The notes beneath the pieces were generated by a model. The model saw only the letters and a program-made list of their open reading frames with translations. It did not search any database and was not told where the DNA came from. This document shows positions 1 to 7,149 of a stretch of 64,000 bases of DNA, piece after piece. Position numbers and translations under genes: made by a program. Numbering within the stretch: position 1 is the first letter of the stretch; each line of letters opens with the position of its first letter. Origin of the DNA: DATKCF01 sp035513345 (GTDB lineage Bacteria > Gemmatimonadota > Gemmatimonadetes > Longimicrobiales > RSA9); assembly GCA_035513345.1 (NCBI GenBank), contig DATKCF010000059.1, positions 21,892 to 85,891 of the forward strand. The letters run 5' to 3'.

Positions 1-356
1 TCGCGCTCGCTGCTCTCGTCACGCTTTCCGCCTGCAGCAGTGCAACAGCCGGCTCGAGTTCGGCGAGGCCGGATCGTGACCTGATCACTCGCGAGGAGAT
101 CGCGTCCGTTCCGGTCAGTTCCGCGTATGAAGTGGTCGAGCGGCTACGCCCTGAGTTCCTGCGCGCGGCGCGGGGCGGCGGCACGCCCAACGTGTACATC
201 AACAACTCGCGCAGCGGCGGGATCGCGATACTGCGCTCCATTCGTGCCGACAACGTCCAGACCATACGGTACGTCGATGCCCTTGATGCCAACCTGCGCT
301 ACGGCCTTGGCAACGACTCCGGCGTCATCGCTGTCGAGCTGCTGCGCCAGCCGTGA
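1..356 (+). CDS. Plug-like small lipoprotein, 5' end missing
   Basis: The reading frame is open from the window edge (frame beginning at base 3) to a TGA at 354-356, so the true start lies upstream. The first visible residues contain a lipobox, LSAC, followed by a Ser/Ala-rich linker, so the product is probably an exported lipoprotein. The body is about 90 residues. Its C-terminal half, with GGIAILRSI, VQTIRYVDA, RYGLGNDSG and VIAVEL, resembles the end of a TonB-receptor plug domain, where the chain usually reads 'YG...GVI.I'. No barrel follows. It could be a free-standing plug-like lipoprotein of unknown role. Neighbours give no functional hint apart from the SusC receptor gene 800 bases downstream. 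Confidence is high that it is a gene and low for any function. Confidence 0.75.
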   Translation, partial: ALAALVTLSACSSATAGSSSARPDRDLITREEIASVPVSSAYEVVERLRPEFLRAARGGGTPNVYINNSRSGGIAILRSIRADNVQTIRYVDALDANLRYGLGNDSGVIAVELLRQP

Positions 357-416
357 GGCCGCCGGAAGCGCCACCCGCCGAAGCCGCCCCCCTGTCTTGC
401 GTGGACGCGGTCCGCG

Positions 417-839
417 TCAGGTGCCGATGTTCAGCGTATGCTCGAACTCGGAAAGACTGCCCTGTATGTCGTGGACGATGACAAGAGCATACGTGCCGTT
501 GTCGAGCCCGTTGAGCGTGGCCTCGTAGCGGAACGCGCCGACACGGTCCGCGCAATTGGGTGTTTGCGTGGTGCGCGCCTCGATGCGCAGGGTCAGACGG
601 GTGGAGGATTCCGTCAGGTGCGGAGTCAGGCGGAAGCAGGCGGTAGGGGTGTTGAATTCACCAAGGACGAGCACATCCCTTCCGAACGCGGCGAAATCCG
701 CAAACGCTTCGACGCTCCCCCCGCCTTCTATCTCCGACCAGGTGAAGCTGCCCAGCGTGTCCGGCCCGGTCAGCGTGTCGCAGGCCGACATCAGGAGCAG
801 CAGACCCAGCGCGCCCAGGGCGTTCGTTCCGTTTTTCAT
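417..839 (-). CDS. Hypothetical lipoprotein
   Basis: A 140-residue product. I start it at the ATG at 839 rather than further upstream because an N-terminal signal peptide (MKNGTNALGALGLLLLMSAC) ends in a clean lipobox, MSAC, with the cysteine at residue 20, and because GGAGG lies about 12 bases upstream of this ATG. The mature part is beta-rich with two cysteines (TACFRL and PNCADR) and no recognisable domain. It ends convergently against the preceding gene, 60 bases away; a short dyad (GACGCGG/CCGCGTC at 404-418) overlaps its stop. It faces away from the SusC gene, so the 355-base gap upstream carries divergent control signals. Function unknown. Confidence 0.75.
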   Translation of the reverse strand: MKNGTNALGALGLLLLMSACDTLTGPDTLGSFTWSEIEGGGSVEAFADFAAFGRDVLVLGEFNTPTACFRLTPHLTESSTRLTLRIEARTTQTPNCADRVGAFRYEATLNGLDNGTYALVIVHDIQGSLSEFEHTLNIGT

Positions 840-1194
840 GATGCAACATGCCTCCAGATGACCGATTGCCCAGACGACCGCCAGAATTCCCGACGGCTCA
901 GCTGGCGATCCACCTTGCTGCGGGACTAGTCGATTACGGGGCCGTGTTTCAGCTGCGTTCCGCGACCGCCCGGCCCGGAACCCGGTTTGCGGCCCCGCAG
1001 CGCGAATTGTATACTCGCCGGTCGCACCCTGAGAATATCCCGGCCTGCCGCCGTCACGCAACTGCCTGTCGGCACGTTCTTATGGTGGTTACTTGGCAGA
1101 TGGTCATCATTCGGACCAATTGTTCCAGTTGCGCGTGGCCACGACGGAGCACGGCCTCGCGCGTACTTGATGTACCCTTTCCTTGGGAGGTGCC
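840..1194. other. Non-coding divergent promoter region
   Basis: 355 bases between a minus-strand lipoprotein gene and the plus-strand SusC gene. I see no convincing coding frame. It holds the plus-strand promoter candidate listed separately and leaves a leader of roughly 170 bases in front of the SusC gene. The -10 core is self-complementary (GTATAC), so it might also serve the minus strand, although no good -35 is visible there. Confidence 0.6.
987..1015 (+). promoter_or_regulatory. Candidate sigma70-type promoter for the susCD pair
   Basis: TTGCGG (987-992), a 17-base spacer and TATACT (1010-1015) fit the housekeeping consensus in an otherwise GC-rich stretch. Transcription would begin near 1022, giving a leader of about 170 bases before the ATG at 1195. 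Seen by eye only. Confidence 0.45.
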
Positions 1195-4100
1195 ATGCCG
1201 CGGAAAACCTTGTTGTTGGGGTTCGCCCTGACCGTCCTGCTGTCACCCGCCGCCGTGTTCGCGCAGAACACGACGTTGCAGGGCGTCGTGAGAGGCGAGA
1301 CACAGACGCCCGTCGCCGGTGCGTTCGTTGTCATTCCTGCGCTCGACCTGAACACGGTGACGAACGAGTACGGTCAGTACCGGTTCATCATCCCGGCAGA
1401 GCGGGTCACCGGGCAGCAGGTTACGGTGCAGGCGTCATCGATCGGCTACGCTCAGGCGGAGGTGACGGTCACCCTGCGGCCGGGCGCAATCACCCAGAAC
1501 ATCACGGTGACCGAACAGGCGATCGGTCTCGACGAAGTCGTCGTGACAGGCACGGCCGGCAACCAGCAACGGCGGGCGCAGGCGGCGGTGGTCGCGTCGA
1601 TCGACGCGGCGCGGATCACCCAGGTCGCTCCGGTCACATCGGTTGCGAACCTGCTCCAGGCGCGCTCACCCGGCGTTGTGATCAGCAACAACTCGGGAAC
1701 GACGGGCACGTCCCAGGACATTCGCATTCGCGGCATCGCGTCGATGAGCGGCAGCAGCAGCCCGCTCGTCTTCATTGACGGCGTGCGCGTCGACTCCGGT
1801 AACCGCCTGAACGTGTCGGTCCAGAGCGCCAGTGCTCTCAACGACATCAAGGTCGAGGAGATCGAGAGCATGGAGATCGTGAAGGGCCCTGCGGCGGCAA
1901 CACTGTACGGCGCCGACGCCAGCGCGGGCGTGATCAACATCATCACCAAGCGCGGTCGTGCGGGCAGCGGTTTCACGCAGACGTTCAACATGGAGTACGG
2001 CGAGGCGGACCCGAATTTCACGCCGCTCCCGAACTTTGCCCGGTGCACGGCTGGCGCGATCGCACGTCCGACGTCATTTCCGGCCTGCGTCGGCGTGGCG
2101 GAGGGCACGGTCCTGAGCGATAGCCCGCTGGAGCGCGAGAATTCGTTCATCGACGGTCGCTACCGCAACCTGAACTACACGCTGTCAGGCGGCGGCGATA
2201 CGTATACCGTGTTCTTCTCGGTCGGCGCTGACGACAGCGACGGCACATTGCCGCACAACGAGTACGGCCACCTCAGCAGTCGCTCGAATTTCGAGTTCTT
2301 TGCCCGCGAGAACCTGAGGATCGGCCTGGGTTTCGGGCTGACACGCGTGAACACGAGTCTGCCGCAGAACGACAACAACATCTATGGCTACCTCGGCGGC
2401 GGACTGCTCGGCGACCCGCGCACGGTCGGCGCCACGGCGAAGAACGGGTGGTATGCCCAGCGCCAGACGCTGGCGATCAGCGCGATCGAGGCCAAGGACG
2501 CAACGACACGGTTCCAGCCGCGCCTCGAGGTACAGTTTTCGCCCTTCTCCTGGTTCAGCAACCGTTTCATGGTCGGCGCGGACATGGTCCGCAGCGAGGA
2601 GATCCGGTTCTGGGCGAAGAACGACCAGGGCTGGTGGGACAATGCTCCCCGGAACAACGGCCAGGTTACGCAGCGTCGCGACGTGGATGATCGTTTCACG
2701 ATCGACTACCTCGGTAACATCAGCCGGCGGCTGACAGACAGGCTCGGTGTCGACCTGTCGTTCGGTGCGCAGGCGATCGCTCGCCGCGCCGATGTTGTCA
2801 GCGTCACGGGCCAGGGTCTGGTGACGAACGACGTGCGCAGCGTCAACGCCGCCGCCGAGCTGATCGGCGGCACCCAGAGCAGCGGCCAGGACCGGGACAT
2901 CGGTGTGCTGGGTCAGGCCCTGTTCAACTGGATGGACCGGCTGTACGTGAAGGCGGGCGTCCGGCGCGACCAGTCCGATGCGTTCGGAATCGATTCGAAG
3001 CCGTTCTACAGCCCGAGCGTCGGCGTGTCATACGTCATCTCGGATGAGGCGTTCTTCCAGAACGCGACGTCGTTCCTGCCGGATGGTGCGCTGACCGCAC
3101 TTCGGCTGCGGGTCGCGTACGGCGTTTCGGGCCGGCAGCCGTCCGGCGGAGCGCGCTCGACATTCAACCCGTCGACGAACCAGATTTCCGAGAGCGGCGT
3201 GGCGATCGGAGTCCGTCCCGGTGCGACCGGCAACCCGTTGATCCGCGCCGAGAAGAGCAAGGAACTCGAAGTCGGTTTCGACGCCGGCCTCCTCAATGAC
3301 CGGCTCGGCATCGAGTTCGTGTACTTCCACAAGAACATGGTCGACCAGATCGATGACGTCCCGGTGCCGGCCTCGCTCGGCGCCAGCGGTCCCGACCAGA
3401 ACATCGGTGCCATGGAGAACAAGGGCATCGAGCTTTCAGTGGATGCCAGCGTGATCACTCGCCAGAAAGTGGCCCTCGCGCTGCACGGCCAGCTCTTCAC
3501 GCTGAGCAACAAGATCACCGACCTGGGTGGCGTGCCCGAGTCAGCCACGCGCAAGGTCGGCTTTCCGATCACCGGTGCGTGGGACTACGCGATCAGGGAA
3601 ATCGACCTGGAGAACAATCTCGTGATCGTCTCCGACACGCTCGAGCTGGTCGGCAACGAGAAGCGCTACCCCGGTTGGGGCGGCGGCGTGTCGGCCACGC
3701 TCACCCTGTTCGAGAACCTGTCGTTCTTCTCGAACTTCGATATCATCGGCGACAACATGGTCTACGACTTCACGAACCAGTTCCGTGACCGCCAGTTCGG
3801 CCAGGGCGAGGCAGCCGTACGCGGCGCCGCCGCGTTCGGCACGGATGCCGATGGCAACCCGACCGACGAGGCACGTCGCCAGTACATGAGCCGCTTCGGC
3901 CCCTTCGTCACTGAGGAATACACCGATGAGGACGGCAACCCGGCCGGCGGCCGTCAGCTCAACCGCAACTCGGTACGTGGCGCGTACCAGCAGGACGGCA
4001 GCTTCGTCAAGCTGCGTGAGGTATCGGCCAACTACCGCATCCCGAGCAGCCTGGTGCAGCGTTTCACGGGGGCCCGTTCGGCCTCGCTCGGGCTGACCGT

Positions 4101-4212
4101 TCGCAATCTGCATACGTGGACCGATTACATGGGCTTCGATCCGGAAAGCGACACGTTCCTGACAGTGCCGCAGGACCGGCGCTGGACCATTCGGTTCAAC
4201 TTCCAGTTCTAG
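1195..4212 (+). CDS. SusC/RagA-family TonB-linked outer membrane receptor
   Basis: A 1005-residue TonB-dependent transporter that would import a bound ligand across the outer membrane with its SusD partner. GGGAGG sits five bases before the ATG at 1195, which is preferred to an in-frame start 12 bases upstream. A signal peptide covers residues 1-23 (cleavage after AVFA). A carboxypeptidase-regulatory-like beta-sandwich follows at about 25-105 (LQGVVRGETQTPVAGAFVVI), then a TonB-box-like DEVVVTGT near 110, a plug at about 120-235 (IRIRGIASM, PLVFIDGV, ASAGVINIITKRG) and a barrel ending in an aromatic C-terminus (RFNFQF). It is followed after 12 bases by the SusD gene, the usual arrangement. 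No enzyme for a particular glycan lies nearby, so the substrate (sugar, peptide or siderophore) cannot be assigned. Confidence 0.95.
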   Translation: MPRKTLLLGFALTVLLSPAAVFAQNTTLQGVVRGETQTPVAGAFVVIPALDLNTVTNEYGQYRFIIPAERVTGQQVTVQASSIGYAQAEVTVTLRPGAITQNITVTEQAIGLDEVVVTGTAGNQQRRAQAAVVASIDAARITQVAPVTSVANLLQARSPGVVISNNSGTTGTSQDIRIRGIASMSGSSSPLVFIDGVRVDSGNRLNVSVQSASALNDIKVEEIESMEIVKGPAAATLYGADASAGVINIITKRGRAGSGFTQTFNMEYGEADPNFTPLPNFARCTAGAIARPTSFPACVGVAEGTVLSDSPLERENSFIDGRYRNLNYTLSGGGDTYTVFFSVGADDSDGTLPHNEYGHLSSRSNFEFFARENLRIGLGFGLTRVNTSLPQNDNNIYGYLGGGLLGDPRTVGATAKNGWYAQRQTLAISAIEAKDATTRFQPRLEVQFSPFSWFSNRFMVGADMVRSEEIRFWAKNDQGWWDNAPRNNGQVTQRRDVDDRFTIDYLGNISRRLTDRLGVDLSFGAQAIARRADVVSVTGQGLVTNDVRSVNAAAELIGGTQSSGQDRDIGVLGQALFNWMDRLYVKAGVRRDQSDAFGIDSKPFYSPSVGVSYVISDEAFFQNATSFLPDGALTALRLRVAYGVSGRQPSGGARSTFNPSTNQISESGVAIGVRPGATGNPLIRAEKSKELEVGFDAGLLNDRLGIEFVYFHKNMVDQIDDVPVPASLGASGPDQNIGAMENKGIELSVDASVITRQKVALALHGQLFTLSNKITDLGGVPESATRKVGFPITGAWDYAIREIDLENNLVIVSDTLELVGNEKRYPGWGGGVSATLTLFENLSFFSNFDIIGDNMVYDFTNQFRDRQFGQGEAAVRGAAAFGTDADGNPTDEARRQYMSRFGPFVTEEYTDEDGNPAGGRQLNRNSVRGAYQQDGSFVKLREVSANYRIPSSLVQRFTGARSASLGLTVRNLHTWTDYMGFDPESDTFLTVPQDRRWTIRFNFQF

Positions 4213-4224
4213 GGCGAGGTGACA

Positions 4225-5481
4225 ATGAGAGTGGTAAATCATAAAGCGCTCGGGCTCGGGCTGACCGCCGTTCTGGCGGTCGCGTCCGCGGGTTGTGACG
4301 ATTTCCTCGATGTCACCAACCCGAACAACCTCGAAGCTGAAGCCATCAATCCGGAGCGTGACGGTCCGCTGCTGTCCCAGTCGGTGTATCAGTCCTTCAT
4401 CACCGACTGGGGCAACGACGGCGGGTTCACGGTTCTCACTGCCTGGTTCACGAATGAGGCGCGTGTCGGGGATACGTTCCCGACGCGGAACTCGGTCGGA
4501 CGACGTGATGTCCTGGACGGCAACGGCCACCTGGACAACAACTGGGGTGATGTTCACGACAACATCCAGTTCGCCCGGACCGTTGGGGCCAGTATCGAGG
4601 CGGCTGGCAACTCGGTTCACCTGGCACGGGTCTGGTTCGTGTCGGGATTCTCGATCCTGCACATGGCGCTCCATTTCTGCGAGGGCACCATCGCCGAGAG
4701 CACACTGGTACCGCGCGGTCAGATGTCGGTCGAGGCATTGCTCGATTCGGCAATCATCGACCTGACGAAGGCCCGGACGATCGCCCAGGCGTCATCGGGC
4801 AGTGAGGCGGCTGGCCTGGCGATGGCCGCGCAGGTCGGCATTGCTCGCGCGCACCTCCAGGCAGGCCGGAAGGCGGATGCAGCGGCAGCGGCCGCGGCCG
4901 TGCCGGATGATTTCCTGTTCGAGCTGTGGCACCTCGACGATTCGAGCAACCGCGCGCTCGGCAATTACGTCTGGGCGTTCTCCGAATCGCGCATCTCACT
5001 CGTCGTCGGTCCGGAGTTCATCGCGATGGCGGACGCAGGTGACCCGCGTATCGCGTATGTCGACGAGGGTCGAAAGTCGCAGGATGGTATCCTCGACTTC
5101 ATCCGTCAGGACAAGTACAAGGGATTCGGCGACAACGAGCGTTTCGCGTCGGGCCTGGAAGCTCGCTATATCGAGGTCGAGGCCAACGGGAACCCGGCGG
5201 CGATGCTCGCGTTCATCAATGAGCGTCGCGCGGTCGGCAATCAGAGTGCGATTTCGACCACGGATATGGACGAGCTGATGTCGGAGCTGATGGAGCAGAA
5301 GACGCGTGACTTCTGGCTCGAGGGCAAGAGGGTGGCGGACTGGCGTCGCCTCGGCTCCTACGTTCCGTACATCATTCCTCCGGGTGACGACACGTACTAC
5401 AAGGACAGCCTCGGCCCGGTCCGTGACATCAACTGCTGGTCGGTGCCTGAGTCAGAGAAGCAGAACAACCCCAACTGGTAG
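4225..5481 (+). CDS. SusD/RagB-family outer membrane lipoprotein
   Basis: A 418-residue surface lipoprotein that would act as the lid and ligand-binding partner of the adjacent SusC barrel. The start at 4225 is favoured by GGCGAGG at 4213-4219. The signal peptide ends in ASAGC, making Cys24 the lipidated residue, followed by the family-typical acidic DDFLDVTNPNN. The alpha-helical TPR-like SusD fold is suggested by repeated Ala-rich helices (about residues 170-230) and by the conserved C-terminal region where the long helix carrying INERRA is followed by QKTRDFWLEGKRVADWRR (about 330-380), equivalent to the 'RxREFxxEGxRxxDLRR' of the family. At 418 residues it is shorter than many Bacteroidota SusD proteins (about 500-550). 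It is co-transcribed with susC and ends before a strong hairpin. Confidence 0.93.
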   Translation: MRVVNHKALGLGLTAVLAVASAGCDDFLDVTNPNNLEAEAINPERDGPLLSQSVYQSFITDWGNDGGFTVLTAWFTNEARVGDTFPTRNSVGRRDVLDGNGHLDNNWGDVHDNIQFARTVGASIEAAGNSVHLARVWFVSGFSILHMALHFCEGTIAESTLVPRGQMSVEALLDSAIIDLTKARTIAQASSGSEAAGLAMAAQVGIARAHLQAGRKADAAAAAAAVPDDFLFELWHLDDSSNRALGNYVWAFSESRISLVVGPEFIAMADAGDPRIAYVDEGRKSQDGILDFIRQDKYKGFGDNERFASGLEARYIEVEANGNPAAMLAFINERRAVGNQSAISTTDMDELMSELMEQKTRDFWLEGKRVADWRRLGSYVPYIIPPGDDTYYKDSLGPVRDINCWSVPESEKQNNPNW

Positions 5482-5502
5482 CAGCAGTCGCAGTTGAACA
5501 GG

Positions 5503-5539
5503 CGCGGGGGCGCATCGGCATTGCCGGTGCGCCCCCGCG
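5503..5539. terminator. Strong hairpin terminator between convergent genes
   Basis: A perfect 12-base-pair stem (CGCGGGGGCGCA at 5503-5514 with its complement at 5528-5539) extended by an inner CGGC/GCCG stem with a three-base loop. There is no U-tract on either strand. It lies 22 bases after the SusD stop and probably serves both converging transcripts. Confidence 0.7.
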
Positions 5540-5621
5540 TGCGTTGGGCGAGCCACACCTTCGGCGCCCCGAGCGCGGCTGACGGTTCGTCTCCGGCCGC
5601 CGCGGGCGGTCGCGCGATTGC

Positions 5622-6992
5622 TCACTGTCCGCCGGCCTGGGCCTTCAAGTCGTCCGCGCGCGCCCGAGCCCGTGCGGCAAGAGCATCGACGCCCGGCAGG
5701 CCGTCCACATTCTCGAGCAGTTCCAGCGCGCTCAGGAACGTGCCGGGCATCCAGTCGTGCGTGCTGAGCTTGAAGCCGGTCTCGGCCGTCGCGATCGCGG
5801 CGTCGGTCCGACCGAGATACAACTGGATCTCGGCGAGGTCGAAGTACGACCATGGCACGTCGATGGGCGGGTCGTTCTCGACCTGCGCGCGGCGGAACCC
5901 TTCCGCGCGGCCGAGCATCACGCCCTGCTCGCCCGTCAGTTGCCACGTGCCGGTCTTTCTCGCGCGAAGCTTGAGCGCCATCAGAAGGGGATAGGGGTGG
6001 CCGTCCGACACTTCGACGGCCTTGTCGTACGCGTCCAGCGCGTCGTCGAATCGATCGGCGCGACGCAACACGCCGCCAAGGCTCGCCCACGCGTCGTAGT
6101 CCGTTGGACTGTAGTGGACCGCCCTCCGCAATGACTCCTCGCCGGCCGATGCGAAGATCTTGCGGTCCCGTTTGTTCTGTGCGATGCCGAGCTCGCGGTA
6201 GGCGTCGCTGTAGCTCGGCTCGTCGCGCTTCTTCCCGATCCGTGCTTCCTTGGCGAGCGCCGACTGGACGAGCCCGATCACACTGTCCCAGTCGCCTTTC
6301 GTCTTCGGAAACGCGCTCGCTTTGAGGTCGTGGCGCGGATTGTCCGGGTCGAGCGCGGCTGCTTCGAGCCACAGCTCATGGGCCTGCTCGAAGTCGCCAT
6401 CGCGCAGCGCGTTTTCCGCGTCGCGGAGAACATCCTGCAGACGGCCGCCGACCTTCCGCTGCGCCCGCAACGCGAGCATGATCGGACTGTCCCACGCGTT
6501 CTCGACCAGCGATTCCGTGAGCACCTTCCGCACCAGCTCTTTCGACTTCTCGACGCCCTGCGGCTGGATGGTATACGGGAACGCCTTGATCTGATTGATG
6601 TCGAACGGGATCGGCGCGGGGTCCTGTCGGAATATCGCGGTACCCGACTCGTGAGCCCTGTGCCGTGCGCCAAGCTCGTAGAAGACGTTCGCGTTCACGG
6701 CCGTGATGTCGGCGACGGCGTAGCGGGCGTACTCGATGTACTCGAACATCGCCTGGCTGATGTGACCGGAGAAGAAGTCCCTGTCGGTACGCACCGGCCG
6801 GAGTTTGCCGCCGCCCTCGCTGGCGGGCAGCGTGACCGCGGAGATGCCCGGCACGAAGATCGTGTCGTAGACCTTGTCGAAATCGACTTTCCGCGACCGA
6901 ATTCCGGTACCGACCTTCTTCGTGCCGAACGGCATGATGACGAAACAGACGTCGCGGAAGTCGGCGGCTGACCTCGATCGGGCTTCGGGCAT
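5622..6992 (-). CDS. Deoxyribosyltransferase/DRHyd-like domain fused to TPRs
   Basis: A 456-residue cytoplasmic protein without signal peptide or membrane segment. The start at 6992 has GGAGG eight bases upstream; longer in-frame extensions run across the divergent promoter and are unlikely. Residues 12-125 look like a nucleoside 2-deoxyribosyltransferase/TIR-like Rossmannoid domain: CFVIMPFG (16-23), a central FDKVYDTIFVPGI and the family signature VADITAVNANVFYELGARH (93-111), whose Asp and Glu are the expected active-site acids. Residues from about 190 to 440 form TPR-like helical pairs (YSPTDYDAWASLGGVLRRA, DDALDAYDKAVEVS). This architecture is reminiscent of DRHyd plus TPR-S proteins proposed to act in stress or immunity signalling and of the N-terminal half of ASK kinases. 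That link is from memory of the literature and is inference. It is divergent from a metal-exporting ATPase. Enzymatic action on a nucleotide or NAD is plausible but unproven. Confidence 0.8.
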   Translation of the reverse strand: MPEARSRSAADFRDVCFVIMPFGTKKVGTGIRSRKVDFDKVYDTIFVPGISAVTLPASEGGGKLRPVRTDRDFFSGHISQAMFEYIEYARYAVADITAVNANVFYELGARHRAHESGTAIFRQDPAPIPFDINQIKAFPYTIQPQGVEKSKELVRKVLTESLVENAWDSPIMLALRAQRKVGGRLQDVLRDAENALRDGDFEQAHELWLEAAALDPDNPRHDLKASAFPKTKGDWDSVIGLVQSALAKEARIGKKRDEPSYSDAYRELGIAQNKRDRKIFASAGEESLRRAVHYSPTDYDAWASLGGVLRRADRFDDALDAYDKAVEVSDGHPYPLLMALKLRARKTGTWQLTGEQGVMLGRAEGFRRAQVENDPPIDVPWSYFDLAEIQLYLGRTDAAIATAETGFKLSTHDWMPGTFLSALELLENVDGLPGVDALAARARARADDLKAQAGGQ

Positions 6993-7072
6993 CGGACACC
7001 TCCGATGATTGCGATGGAACGGAACGCTATCCCACACTGCCCGACCTCCGCAATCATCAGGCAGCAGCCAGT

Positions 7073-7098
7073 GGCACTTCGACGGCCGACGAAGTGCC
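7073..7098. promoter_or_regulatory. Perfect inverted repeat, candidate operator or leader hairpin
   Basis: GGCACTTCG (7073-7081) and its exact complement CGAAGTGCC (7090-7098) flank an 8-base GC-rich spacer, 52 bases before the GTG start of the metal ATPase and 81 bases from the start of the divergent DRHyd-TPR gene. It could be a repressor site for either promoter or a hairpin in the pump leader. No regulator gene lies adjacent. Confidence 0.5.
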
Positions 7099-7149
7099 GC
7101 TATCTTACGGAATGTCAAGGCAGGTGAGCAGTCCGGCACGAGGCGGCTC

